Notes: generated by a model from the letters alone, not told the origin. DNA of 64,000 nt from Aureimonas frigidaquae (GCF_001463905.1 NZ_BBWR01000002.1:124001-188000); one strand, 5' to 3'; shown: positions 49,969-59,031, numbered from the stretch's first letter. A program made the numbers and translations.

Positions 49969-51050
49969 TGACCAAGGTTGCCGAGTTCATCGACGTCACG
50001 AAGATCTATGGCGGCGCCACGGCGGTCGACAGGCTGAACCTGTCGATCGAGCCCGGGCAGTTCGTCACGCTGCTGGGGCCTTCGGGCTGCGGAAAATCCA
50101 CCACGCTGCGCATGCTGGGCGGTTTCGAGATTCCCGATCATGGGCGGATCATGCTCGGCGGACGTGACGTGACGCGCGTTCCGCCCAATCGGCGCAACGT
50201 CAACATCGTCTTCCAGGACTACGCCCTTTTCCCGCACATGAATGTGCGCCAGAACATCGCCTTCGGGCTGGAACTGAAGGGCATGGCATCGGACGCCATC
50301 GAGCGGCGCGTGCGCGAGCTGCTCGACCTCGTCGAACTTGGCCCCTTTGCCGAGCGCATGCCGACCGAACTGTCCGGCGGGCAGCGCCAGCGCGTCGCCC
50401 TCATCCGGGCACTCGCGCCCGATCCTGAAGTGCTACTCCTCGACGAACCCTTGTCCGCGCTGGACGCCAAGCTGCGCCACCAGATGCAGGTGGAGCTGAA
50501 GAGCATTCAGAAGCGGACCGGCAAATCCTTCCTCTTCGTCACGCACGACCAGGAAGAGGCGTTGACCATGTCGGACCTGATCGTGGTGATGAACAAGGGG
50601 CGGATCGAGCAGATGGGCGCGCCGGAAGCCTTGTACCGCAACCCGGAAACGCGCTTCGTCGCCAACTTCATCGGCGATACCAACATCCTGTCCGGCCGGA
50701 TCGCCGGAACGGATGGCGCGCGGATCGTCCTGGACTGGGGGCCGCGGCGGGTCGTTGCACGCGCCTGCGCCACGCCGGCAGGCGCAGGCAAGGCGGCGGA
50801 AATCGCCATTCGTCCGGAAGCGATCACCCTGTCCGCCGCCGCGCCGTCGCTGGACAACGCCTATCGCGCCACCGTGCGCGAACGCATCTTCAAGGGCAGT
50901 CATTCCCTCGTATCCGTGGCGCTGGAAGACGGGGCCGTGCTGGATGTCGTCGCCGATGCGTCCGGTGCGACGGAACTGGCCAACGGCCCGGTCTGGGTCG
51001 GCTTCTCGGCCGAGGATGCCGTGGTCCTGCCGGCGGGAGCCCCGTCATGA
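49968..51050 (+). CDS. ABC transporter ATPase, PotA-like
   Basis: A 360-residue ATPase of the polyamine/sugar CUT1-like type: Walker A GPSGCGKSTT, Q-loop VFQDYALFPHM, signature ELSGGQRQRV, Walker B VLLLDEPLSALD, switch His in FVTHDQEEA, and a C-terminal TOBE domain (FIGDTNILSG, AIRPEAITLS) that senses ligand or regulates activity. The ATG overlaps the previous stop and its own stop overlaps the next gene (ATGA). Energises uptake by this system. Confidence 0.92.
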   Translation: MTKVAEFIDVTKIYGGATAVDRLNLSIEPGQFVTLLGPSGCGKSTTLRMLGGFEIPDHGRIMLGGRDVTRVPPNRRNVNIVFQDYALFPHMNVRQNIAFGLELKGMASDAIERRVRELLDLVELGPFAERMPTELSGGQRQRVALIRALAPDPEVLLLDEPLSALDAKLRHQMQVELKSIQKRTGKSFLFVTHDQEEALTMSDLIVVMNKGRIEQMGAPEALYRNPETRFVANFIGDTNILSGRIAGTDGARIVLDWGPRRVVARACATPAGAGKAAEIAIRPEAITLSAAAPSLDNAYRATVRERIFKGSHSLVSVALEDGAVLDVVADASGATELANGPVWVGFSAEDAVVLPAGAPS

Positions 51051-52540
51051 CCGACCCGCTCACCGCCGCCCCGCCGCGCCTGCCGGACGCTGATGCGCGG
51101 CTGGCGGGTCTGGAAGCGCGTCTGGCCGAGGATCTGGCTCTCCTGAACTACCCACCGGCCAACTGGGTCCCGCCGCGCCGGGCGCAAGGAGACGACAGGC
51201 CGGTCAGTGACGTGGTGGTGATCGGCGCCGGAATGTGCGGCCTCGTGGCCGGCTTCGCCATGCTGCGCGCGGGCCTGTCCAACATCCGCATACTCGATCG
51301 GGCGCCGGCGGGGCAGGAAGGCCCCTGGGTCACCTATGCGCGGATGGAAACCCTGCGCTCGCCCAAGCAATTGCTGGGGCCGGCCTATGGCATGCCCTCG
51401 CTCACCTTCCAGGCCTGGTACAGGGCCAATCACGGCGATGCGGCCTGGGATGCCCTGTTCCGCATTCCGCGGCCCATGTGGATGGATTACCTCAACTGGT
51501 ACCGCAAGGCGCTGAACCTGCCGGTGCAGAACGGCATGGACGTGACCCGCGTTATCCCCCGGCCCGACGGGCTCTTCGAGCTGGAGATCGCCCATGGCAG
51601 CCGGCCCGGGGTGCTGACACGGCGGGTGGTCATGGCCGGTGGCCGCGAAGGGCTCGGCCGGCCGACCATCCCGGAATTCGCCAGGCGCCTGCCGCGCGAC
51701 CGCTGGGCCCATTCGTCCGATAGGATCGATTTCGACGCGCTGAGGGGCAAGCGCGTCATCGTCATCGGTGTCGGCGCATCGGCCGTCGACAATGCGGCCG
51801 CCGCACTGGAAGCCGGCGCGCGCGAGGTGCGCCTTCTGGCGCGCCGGCCGGTCATGCCCACCGTCAACAAGCTCATGGGCGTCGGCTCCTATGGGCTGAC
51901 CGCAGGCTTTGCGGCCATGGCGCCAGAATGGCGCTGGCGCATCATGGCCTATGCGAACCGGCAGCAGACGCCGGCCCCCAGCAACTCGACCCGGCGCGTC
52001 AGCCGCCACCCGAACGCCTATTTCCACTTTTCCGCAGGCATCGCAGAGGCCCGCGCCGCCGATGGCGAGATCGTCCTGACGACCCGGTCGGGCCGAACCT
52101 TCCATGCGGACTACATGATCCTCGGAACCGGCTTCACCGTCGATGTAAGAGCCCGCCCGGAAATCCTTGAGATGGCAGATGAAATCGCCCTCTGGAAAGA
52201 TCGCTACACGCCCCCGCCGGACGAGGCCGACGAGGCCCTGGCGGCCTATCCCTGGCTGGTGGAGGATTTCTCCTTCACGGAGCGCCAACCGGGTGCGGCG
52301 CCCTATCTTGCCCGCATCCACTGCTTCAACTTTGCCGCGTCCTTGAGCCTCGGCAAGGTTTCGGGCGATATCCCGGCCATCAGCGAAGGGGCGCAATGGC
52401 TGGTCCGGGGCCTGTCGGCGGCCTTGTTTAAGGACGATGTCGACGCGCACTGGCAGGCGCTCCTGGCCTATGAGAAGCCAGAACTGACGGGCGACGAATG
52501 GACCGATGCCGACGCGCAGGCCACAGCGCGCAGCGCCTGA
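51047..52540 (+). CDS. FAD/NAD(P)-dependent oxidoreductase (flavin-containing-monooxygenase-like)
   Basis: A 497-residue flavoprotein. Two dinucleotide-binding motifs are seen: VVVIGAGMCGLVAG near residues 53-66 for FAD and VIVIGVGASAVDNA near 237-250 for NAD(P)H. Between them, GPWVTYARMETLRSPK is a flavin-ring contact in relatives. The protein is related to FMOs and N-hydroxylating or Baeyer-Villiger enzymes but lacks the usual FxGxxxHxxxY fingerprint, so the reaction is not certain. Genes of this kind are placed in amine or sulfur-compound degradation; here it lies inside a transporter operon and overlaps its ATPase gene by four bases. Confidence 0.82.
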   Translation: MTDPLTAAPPRLPDADARLAGLEARLAEDLALLNYPPANWVPPRRAQGDDRPVSDVVVIGAGMCGLVAGFAMLRAGLSNIRILDRAPAGQEGPWVTYARMETLRSPKQLLGPAYGMPSLTFQAWYRANHGDAAWDALFRIPRPMWMDYLNWYRKALNLPVQNGMDVTRVIPRPDGLFELEIAHGSRPGVLTRRVVMAGGREGLGRPTIPEFARRLPRDRWAHSSDRIDFDALRGKRVIVIGVGASAVDNAAAALEAGAREVRLLARRPVMPTVNKLMGVGSYGLTAGFAAMAPEWRWRIMAYANRQQTPAPSNSTRRVSRHPNAYFHFSAGIAEARAADGEIVLTTRSGRTFHADYMILGTGFTVDVRARPEILEMADEIALWKDRYTPPPDEADEALAAYPWLVEDFSFTERQPGAAPYLARIHCFNFAASLSLGKVSGDIPAISEGAQWLVRGLSAALFKDDVDAHWQALLAYEKPELTGDEWTDADAQATARSA

Positions 52541-52573
52541 CGCCCGCGAGGGACCCGCAATGAGGATGAAGTG

Positions 52574-53053
52574 ATGGAAGATGCAATCGACCGGATCGCC
52601 GGGATCGCCGAAGGGTCGGACCTGTTCGACCTGCGCGGAGAGCGGGAGGAGATATTGCGCCTCAGCCAGACGAGCTTTGCCGCGAGCCTCTTGCCGCAGG
52701 ATGCGGGCGATCTGCCGCCTGCCCTGCGCGCCGCGCTTGCCGCACGCATGTCCCGGCTGACGCAGGATGCGGCGGCGGCGGCGCTCTATGACGGCATGAT
52801 CGGCGATGCGCCGGAGGCGATCCGCGCCCTCGCCGATCCGGCTCACAGCCCGGCTGATGCGCAGCTTGCCGCGATGGCCGAGCGCGCCGACAAGCTGACC
52901 CTGACCCCCGAAGCGGCGACCCGGGAGGACGTGTCCCGGCTGCAGGCGGCCGGCCTGTCGACCCGTTCCATCGTATCCTTGACCGGGCTGATCGCCTTCG
53001 TGAATTACCAGTTGCGCGTTGCGGCCGGTCTTCGTGCGTTTAAGGGGAACTGA
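52574..53053 (+). CDS. CMD-domain protein (Avi_7170-type)
   Basis: A 159-residue helical protein of the carboxymuconolactone-decarboxylase-like group described as CMD domain protein, Avi_7170 family. It begins MEDAIDRIAGIAEGSDLFDLR and has the ASLLPQDAGDLPPALRAALAARMSR stretch but lacks the CxxC of the next gene, so it is probably a non-catalytic partner. AGGA at 52562-52565 serves ATG 52574. Its stop is one base before the partner's ATG, a very tight pairing, and the two usually occur together. Confidence 0.75.
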   Translation: MEDAIDRIAGIAEGSDLFDLRGEREEILRLSQTSFAASLLPQDAGDLPPALRAALAARMSRLTQDAAAAALYDGMIGDAPEAIRALADPAHSPADAQLAAMAERADKLTLTPEAATREDVSRLQAAGLSTRSIVSLTGLIAFVNYQLRVAAGLRAFKGN

Positions 53054-53054
53054 C

Positions 53055-53630
53055 ATGGCGCAGGCTTTGAAGGACTTCACGCTCGATCCGGTTGGCTGGC
53101 AGCCCTATGTCGAGCCAGTCAGGCTGGACGAGGCAAGCGAAGCGCAGCGCGACGCGTTGAAGGTGACGCCGTCCAATCGCAAGATTTCCGATTACGTGCT
53201 CGTGCTGGCCCATGATGCAGAGATGCTGCGGGAGCGCACGCCCCTCTTCAACGACATCATGTATGCCAAGGGCGGATTGTCGCGCGGCGAGCGGGAGCTC
53301 GGGTCCCTTTCGGCATCGGTCATGAACCATTGCATCTACTGCGCCTATGTCCACGCCACGCGCTATATTGCCGAAACGGATCAGCGCGAGGTGGTAGAAG
53401 CGCTCTATGCCGACAAGGACGCCGCGCGCCTGCCGGAGCGCGAGCAGGCCATCGTCGACTATTCCATCAAGCTGACGCGCGCGCCGCATAGCCTGGACAG
53501 GTCCGACACGGAGCGCCTGCACGCGGTCGGCCTGTCGGATCTGGAGATCCTCGATCTCATCCACGCGGTGGCGATTTTCGGCTGGGCCAACCGCCTTATG
53601 CACACGCTGGGCGAAGCGATCGAAGGGTGA
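53055..53630 (+). CDS. Alkylhydroperoxidase-domain protein (Avi_7169-type), peroxidase-related
   Basis: A 191-residue AhpD-like protein. The active-site motif is SVMNHCIYCAYVHATRY with a CxxC pair and a following His, as in AhpD peroxidase-related enzymes; these use the cysteines to reduce peroxides or to act as general base in decarboxylation. Start MAQALKDFTLDPVGWQPY. Partner of the CMD protein just upstream. In this operon it may scavenge peroxide from the flavoprotein reaction or process its product (inference). The GTG of the MATE gene overlaps its stop. Confidence 0.85.
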   Translation: MAQALKDFTLDPVGWQPYVEPVRLDEASEAQRDALKVTPSNRKISDYVLVLAHDAEMLRERTPLFNDIMYAKGGLSRGERELGSLSASVMNHCIYCAYVHATRYIAETDQREVVEALYADKDAARLPEREQAIVDYSIKLTRAPHSLDRSDTERLHAVGLSDLEILDLIHAVAIFGWANRLMHTLGEAIEG

Positions 53631-54991
53631 CGACCGGCACGCTGCCTGACACAGGTGATGCGGCGGGGGGCAGTTCGGCCACCCGCCCGTTCCACGTGAC
53701 GAACGGGTCCGTTCTTTCCATCGCCATTCCGATGATGCTGACCCATCTGTCGACGCCCCTGGTCGGGCTTGTGTCGACGGGCGTGGTGGGGCAGCTGGGT
53801 GATGCCGCGCTGGTCGGCGGGGTGGCGCTGGCGGCGGTCATCTTCGATGTGGTCTTCGTATCCTGCAACTTCCTGCGGGGCGCCACGACCGGCTTCACGG
53901 CCCAGGCGGTCGGCGCGCAGGACCGCGCCGAGGAGCAGTCGATGCTCGCCGGCGGCATGGCGATCGCGCTGGCGATCGGGCTCCTGATCCTGGCCTTCCA
54001 CGCACCCATCGGCAGGCTCGGACTTTCGCTTCTGAACGCCGATGGCGCTGTCGCCGAGGCGGCGATCACCTATTTCGCCATTCGTGTCTGGTCGGCGCCC
54101 TTCGTCCTGTTCAACTACGTCGTCTTCGGCTGGATCCTCGGCCGGGGAGAGGCCGTGGCGGCGCTCCTTCTGCAAACGCTCCTGAACGGGCTCGGCATCG
54201 GGCTCGCCGTCTGGCTGGTGCTGGTGGCGGACCAGGGCGTTGCCGGAGCGGCCTGGGCCTCGCTGATCGCCGAGGCGCTGACATCGCTGGCGGCGGTGGG
54301 TCTTGTTCTCAGCCGCTGCGAACGCGGTTCCTGGCAGCTTCACCGCCTGAAGGATCTGAGCCGCGTGAAGCGTCTCTTCAGCGTCAATGCGGACATGCTC
54401 GTGCGCTCGGTGGCGCTTCTGGTCGGCATTTCCTTCTTCACGCGGGAAAGCGCCCAGTTCGGAACCGACATTCTGGCCGCGAACACCATTCTGTTGCGCT
54501 ACTATTTCCTGGCCGTGTCCTTTCTGGATGGCGTCGCTGCCGCCGCCGAGCAATTGGCGGGCCGCTCTGTCGGGGCCCGTGACCGCGCCGCCTTCGAGCG
54601 GACGGTGCGGCTGACGACGATCTGGGGCGTCGGCTTCGCGGTGGTCATGGCGCTCGCCATTTTGAGCACCGGGCCGATGGTCATAGACCTGATGGCGCCG
54701 ACGCCTTCGGTCGAAGCGGCGGCCCTCGCCTTCCTGCCCTGGGCCGTCGCCCTGCCCCTGTCGGGCGTGATCGCCTTCCAGATGGACGGAATCTTCATCG
54801 GCGCCACCTGGTCGCGGGAAATGCGCAACATGATGCTCCTGTCGCTCGGCATCTACATTGCCGTTGAGAGCTTCGCCACGCCGGCGCTCGGCAATCATGG
54901 CCTATGGCTGTCCCTGCTCGTCTTCCAGGGGGCCCGCAGCATTTTCTTTCGACTGTGGATGATCCGGCTGGTTCCCCGCACCTTCGCCTGA
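53627..54991 (+). CDS. MATE-family efflux transporter (DinF-like)
   Basis: A 454-residue multidrug/toxic-compound extruder with twelve hydrophobic segments and the DinF-type N-terminal motif IAIPMMLTHLSTPLVGLVSTGVVGQLGD. GTG start at 53627 overlaps the upstream TGA. MATE proteins exchange sodium or protons for cationic or amphiphilic compounds. As the final gene of the operon it may export a toxic product or a conjugate of the imported compound; its membership in the operon is shown by the overlap. Confidence 0.9.
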   Translation: MTTGTLPDTGDAAGGSSATRPFHVTNGSVLSIAIPMMLTHLSTPLVGLVSTGVVGQLGDAALVGGVALAAVIFDVVFVSCNFLRGATTGFTAQAVGAQDRAEEQSMLAGGMAIALAIGLLILAFHAPIGRLGLSLLNADGAVAEAAITYFAIRVWSAPFVLFNYVVFGWILGRGEAVAALLLQTLLNGLGIGLAVWLVLVADQGVAGAAWASLIAEALTSLAAVGLVLSRCERGSWQLHRLKDLSRVKRLFSVNADMLVRSVALLVGISFFTRESAQFGTDILAANTILLRYYFLAVSFLDGVAAAAEQLAGRSVGARDRAAFERTVRLTTIWGVGFAVVMALAILSTGPMVIDLMAPTPSVEAAALAFLPWAVALPLSGVIAFQMDGIFIGATWSREMRNMMLLSLGIYIAVESFATPALGNHGLWLSLLVFQGARSIFFRLWMIRLVPRTFA

Positions 54992-55163
54992 GGGTGGGCG
55001 CCGCAAGTTGCTGGCGGCGCAATACTTTATGGGGCGGCGGTCATGCCATGCAAATTGGCTCGCCAGCTTAGCATGTATGTGCGCGTTCCAATTGTGTTCT
55101 TGACGTCACAATTGATCCTCCCAAGTACCGTCGCCATAAGGGACAAACCTGATGGAGATGGAA

Positions 55164-55415
55164 ATGCGCCGACTTCGCACTGCACTTGTGGCCACCGCTC
55201 TGGTTTCGACACTCGGTCTTGCCGCCTGCAACAAGAACGAGAACGCGACGGAGACCACGCCGCCCGCCGGAACGGCGACCACGCCGCCGGCCACCGGCAC
55301 CGATACCGGCACGATGGGCGGAACGACCGGAACCACCGGTACGGGGACGACGGGCACTGGCACTACAGGAACTGGCACCACGGGCACCGGTGGCACGACG
55401 ACCCCCGCCCAGTAA
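55164..55415 (+). CDS. Small Thr/Gly-repeat lipoprotein
   Basis: An 83-residue protein with a lipoprotein signal (ALVATALVSTLGLAAC, lipobox LAAC) and a mature part made almost wholly of Thr, Gly, Pro and Ala, including four consecutive TTGTG-type repeats before GGTTTPAQ. ATG at 55164 is preferred to those at 55152 and 55158 because GGAG at 55154-55157 is then six bases away. No cysteine other than the lipid-bearing one. Probably an extended, disordered outer-membrane lipoprotein. Followed by a perfect hairpin. Confidence 0.6.
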   Translation: MRRLRTALVATALVSTLGLAACNKNENATETTPPAGTATTPPATGTDTGTMGGTTGTTGTGTTGTGTTGTGTTGTGGTTTPAQ

Positions 55416-55430
55416 GCAGGACCCGAAGAA

Positions 55431-55454
55431 CGGGATGGGCTCCGGCCCATCCCG
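55431..55454 (+). terminator. Perfect 10-bp hairpin after the lipoprotein gene
   Basis: CGGGATGGGC (55431-55440) and GCCCATCCCG (55445-55454) pair perfectly around loop TCCG, 15 bases after the lipoprotein stop. No T-run, but position and stability fit a terminator. Confidence 0.6.
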
Positions 55455-55624
55455 ACATGCTGCACCCGCGGTCATGCAATCGTGACTGCAAGGCCCGCGC
55501 CCGCAATCGCTGGGCTCCTGCGCGTCCAGGGCACTTGCGGGCTCGCTCGAAACCCCTTCTCTCGAATACAGTGTGACAGAACAACTACAGGTTGTTCGCC
55601 TGCTCTCTGTTACAGTTCCATGAC

Positions 55625-56551
55625 ATGGGAACGACGCAGGCTGTATCGGCTATGTCCACTCCGCCGCAGAACGGGCCGATGACACTCGAGCAACGTGCCG
55701 CTGCACCCGGTCCCAGGATCGAGCGGCATGTCGATAGCGGGCGTGTCGTCTGGATCAAGCGGCTCGGTGTCGAGCCGCCCGGCTTCGGGCAGCGCCTGCA
55801 TGCGGCGCTGTCGCGCCTCATGCCCGTTGCAAGCTGGCGTGCCTCTCGGCTCGTTGACGGACAGGGGCTTCTGGAGCGGGAACTGCACAAGCGCGCCGCG
55901 TTTCAGGACAATGGCTTCAAGATCCCCCCGCTTGTTCTGGTGTATGGCACGACGCTCGTCACGCTCGATGTGGGGCCGACGATTCTCGACCGCCTGCGGA
56001 TGGCCGATGCGGCCGACGACATCGCGCTGAACGAGCGGCTCGTCGTCCTCCTGGCTGCGGAACTCGGCAGGCTGCATGCCGCCGGCCTGTGCCATGGCCG
56101 GCCCCACCCGCGTGACATGGCGCTCGACGGCAACGAGATCGTCTTCTTCGACTTCGAGGAGGAACCGGAGGCGGTCATGCCGCTTGCGGATGCGCAGGCA
56201 CGCGATGTGTGGCTGATGTTCTTCCAGCTCACGGCGCTGACCCGATCGTCGCGGGCCGTGCGCCGCGCCTTCTGGGCCTATCGGCGGCAGGTCGGCTCGG
56301 ATGTCCTTGTCAGCCTGGACCGGATCCTGCGCTTTTCCCGCCTTCCGCTGCGCCTGTGCCGGGCCGTGGGACGCATTCATCTGGGCGGCGACATGCGCCG
56401 CTTCATGGGGGCGACCCTGTTCCTGACCGCAGCGATGATTGCCCCGGACGTGCCCCATGCGCAGGGCTGGCAGGAGCGGCCCCAGCAGCCCGCCATGCGC
56501 AGTGTCATGCAGGACCGCCCGGAGGACGAGGACGGCACGCCCAAACATTGA
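55625..56551 (+). CDS. Kinase-fold protein, Kdo/WaaP-like, with a C-terminal membrane segment
   Basis: A 308-residue protein with traces of an atypical protein-kinase/Kdo-kinase fold. Residues 157-164 read HGRPHPRD, the place of the catalytic loop, and 174-179 FFDFEE, the place of the metal-binding DFG; both Asp164 and Asp176 are kept. The N-lobe nucleotide-binding Lys is not obvious. A hydrophobic segment (ATLFLTAAMIAPDV) near 275-290 and a polar tail are unusual. ATG at 55625 is a reasoned choice; 55652 is possible. It might phosphorylate a glycolipid or protein in the envelope; I am not sure of the family. Confidence 0.55.
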   Translation: MGTTQAVSAMSTPPQNGPMTLEQRAAAPGPRIERHVDSGRVVWIKRLGVEPPGFGQRLHAALSRLMPVASWRASRLVDGQGLLERELHKRAAFQDNGFKIPPLVLVYGTTLVTLDVGPTILDRLRMADAADDIALNERLVVLLAAELGRLHAAGLCHGRPHPRDMALDGNEIVFFDFEEEPEAVMPLADAQARDVWLMFFQLTALTRSSRAVRRAFWAYRRQVGSDVLVSLDRILRFSRLPLRLCRAVGRIHLGGDMRRFMGATLFLTAAMIAPDVPHAQGWQERPQQPAMRSVMQDRPEDEDGTPKH

Positions 56552-56636
56552 GCCTTCATCGTCCGCCGGTGCTTGCAACGCCGGAACTCACGGTTCAATC
56601 ATGCCGGGGATGCAACTCCGGATTGTGAGGAGTGTG

Positions 56637-58274
56637 ATGGCGGGGGATATTCTCGTGGTCGGGGCGGGGCCTGTTGGCCTTTCGCTCGCGCTTGGTCTTG
56701 CGCGGCATGGCGTCGCCTGCCGCATTATCGACAGGCTGGTCGAGCCGCTGCCCTACTGCCGGGCCATCGGCATCACGCCCCGCACGCTGGAAGTTGCGGA
56801 GGCCATGGGCTTTGCCCGTGACATGGTCGATGCCGGCCTGTGGCTGACGGGCATGCGCTCCGTCGTCCAGGGCTATCCGGCACAGGATCGCCTGGCGCCC
56901 AACCTCGGCCTGCCCTATGCCGAACTCGGCCTTCCACAATATGAAACGGAACGCATTCTGACATCCCATCTGGAAGCGCATGGCGTGCGCGTCGAGCGCG
57001 GCCTGACGCTGACTGCGCTGAACCAGGATTCAGATGGCGTCGACGCTGTCCTCGATGGGCCGCAGGGCGGCGCTGCGCGCTTCTCCTATGTGGTCGGCTG
57101 TGACGGCGCACACAGCGCCGTGCGCAAGCTTGCGGGCATCGGTTTCGAGGGCGATGCCTTCCCTTGGCCTTTCATGCTGGGCGATGTGCGGATCGACTGG
57201 GATCTTCCCTACGGCCACGCGTTGCGGGCGCTGCGCCTGCACGAGGATGCGCCGCCGGACATGTTCATTGCCATCCCGCTGCCGGAGCGGGGCCGCTACC
57301 GCGTGTCCATGATGGCGCCGGAGGCTTTGGTCGGCTCCGGCGGATCGGACCACGGCATCCAGGCCGAGATGAAAGGGCCGAGCCTTCAGGATTTGCAGGC
57401 CATTGCCGATGACCTTCTGCCCGGCAAGCCGCCTCTGTCGGATCTGCGGTGGTCATCCATCTTCAAGATCAGCATGCGGCTGGCGTCCCGGTACCGGCAA
57501 GGCCGGCTCTTCCTGGCCGGAGACGCCGCCCATATCCATCCGCCCACCGGCGGCCAGGGCATGAACACCGGCATACAGGACGCCTTCAACCTGGCATGGA
57601 AGCTTGCCGCTGCCGTCACCGGCCGTGCGGCACCGGCACTCCTGGACAGTTACGAGGCGGAGCGCCGCCCGGTCGGCGCGGATGTCGTGGCGCGCACACG
57701 CGCCGCGAGCGAGGGCTATGGCCGCGAGGGCGGCCACAAGCCGGACCCGCTGGTGGACGCACAGATCCGCGTCCAGTACCGGGAGAGCCCCATCGTCATG
57801 CACGGCAATGCGCCCTTGCAGGAAGACCGGCTCGGCGCAGGCGATCGTGCGCCGGACGCGAACGGATTGCGACGGCGCGGCCTCGGCTTTCCGCTCCACC
57901 TCTTCGAACTTCTCAGCGACACGCAGCACACGCTCCTGATCCAGCCGGGCCCGGATGCGGCCACCACGCCGGAAGCTCTTGCCGGCGATGTCGAAACACT
58001 GCGGGCTGCCGCCGGCGGCCGCCTTGGCGCGGTCGTCATCCTGCCGGCGGGCGCACAAGCGGTCGAGAGCGGCCCGGACCTCCTGCAGATCGTCGATGCG
58101 GAAGGTTCATTCGCCGCGGCCTATGGCGCGGGCGTGTGGCTGGTGCGGCCGGATGGCTATCTGGGGTGGTGCGCCGACGGGCTGGGTGAGCCCGGGCTGC
58201 GCGCCTATTTCGAGACGATCTTCGCCCCATCCGCCGTGCCCGACAGCGCCCAGTCGACGGCGGCTGTTGCGTGA
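56637..58274 (+). CDS. FAD-dependent aromatic-type monooxygenase (PheA/TfdB family)
   Basis: A 545-residue class A flavoprotein monooxygenase. GAGPVGLSLALGLARHG is the FAD-binding motif at residues about 8-24, DGAHSAVRKLAG carries the conserved DG, and LFLAGDAAHIHPPTGGQGMNTGIQDAFNLAW the GD motif with the ribose contact (residues about 289-319). A C-terminal thioredoxin-like domain is present (QPGPDAATT, LQIVDAEGSFAAAYGAGVWLVRPDG). GAGGAG lies just before ATG 56637. Usual substrates are phenols or aromatic acids; here unknown. The last 70 bases overlap the convergent racemase-like gene. Confidence 0.88.
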   Translation: MAGDILVVGAGPVGLSLALGLARHGVACRIIDRLVEPLPYCRAIGITPRTLEVAEAMGFARDMVDAGLWLTGMRSVVQGYPAQDRLAPNLGLPYAELGLPQYETERILTSHLEAHGVRVERGLTLTALNQDSDGVDAVLDGPQGGAARFSYVVGCDGAHSAVRKLAGIGFEGDAFPWPFMLGDVRIDWDLPYGHALRALRLHEDAPPDMFIAIPLPERGRYRVSMMAPEALVGSGGSDHGIQAEMKGPSLQDLQAIADDLLPGKPPLSDLRWSSIFKISMRLASRYRQGRLFLAGDAAHIHPPTGGQGMNTGIQDAFNLAWKLAAAVTGRAAPALLDSYEAERRPVGADVVARTRAASEGYGREGGHKPDPLVDAQIRVQYRESPIVMHGNAPLQEDRLGAGDRAPDANGLRRRGLGFPLHLFELLSDTQHTLLIQPGPDAATTPEALAGDVETLRAAAGGRLGAVVILPAGAQAVESGPDLLQIVDAEGSFAAAYGAGVWLVRPDGYLGWCADGLGEPGLRAYFETIFAPSAVPDSAQSTAAVA

Positions 58275-58930
58275 AGCGTCGTGGTATCGAAGAGCGGCAG
58301 CGGCGTATCGCCCGGCTGCACCAGGAGCATGATCTCCGTGCAGCCCAGAATGATGGCCTGCGCGCCGCGGTCCGCCAGGCGCGCCATGATCTGCGCGTAA
58401 GCCTGGCGTGATTGCGGGCGCACGATGCCCGCCACGAGTTCGGTGTAGATGATCTCGTGCACGCGGGCGCGGTCGTCCGCGTCCGGCACGATCACGTCGA
58501 GCCCGTGCCGTTCTGCGAGCCGGCCCTTGTAGAAGGCCTGCTCCATCGTGAAGGCCGTTCCCAGAAGGCCGACCTTCCGAATGCCTTGCGCGCGGATCGC
58601 CTCTCCCGTTGGGTCGGCGATGTGCAGTAGCGGAATGCGAATCGCCGCCGTGACCTCGTCGGCCAGCCGGTGCATGGTGTTGGTGCAGATCAGGACAAAG
58701 TCGGCCCCGCCCCGCTCCAGCGCCACGGCCGATTCGACGAGCTGGTCGGCCAGCGCCTCCCACGCCCCTTCATGCTGCAGCTTCTCGATCTCCCCGAAGT
58801 CCATGGACCACATCAGGCTGCGGGCCGAATGCACGCCGCCCAGGCGCTGACGCACGTCCTGGTTGATGATTCGGTAGTATTGGGCCGTGCTTTCCCAGCT
58901 CATTCCGCCGATCAGGCCGATGCACTTCAT
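58205..58930 (-). CDS. Aspartate/glutamate racemase-family protein
   Basis: A 241-residue Asp/Glu racemase-superfamily protein. It starts MKCIGLIGGMSWESTAQYYRIIN, a signature of the aspartate-racemase-like YgeA type, with catalytic cysteines in LICTNTMH and ILGCTEI. It likely interconverts amino-acid enantiomers, or hydrolyses a related substrate. ATG at 58930 fits the family; a longer reading to 59041 does not. Its 3' end runs 70 bases into the convergent monooxygenase gene. Confidence 0.87.
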   Translation of the reverse strand: MKCIGLIGGMSWESTAQYYRIINQDVRQRLGGVHSARSLMWSMDFGEIEKLQHEGAWEALADQLVESAVALERGGADFVLICTNTMHRLADEVTAAIRIPLLHIADPTGEAIRAQGIRKVGLLGTAFTMEQAFYKGRLAERHGLDVIVPDADDRARVHEIIYTELVAGIVRPQSRQAYAQIMARLADRGAQAIILGCTEIMLLVQPGDTPLPLFDTTTLHATAAVDWALSGTADGAKIVSK

Positions 58931-59031
58931 GACGCTTGCCTCCAGCATATCCCTCGCATGAGTGGATAGTTGGCTTGGTGTGCAACTGTCCACAGAGCTG
59001 TCATGGCAAGTGGCTATGATGGGTTTGCCCG

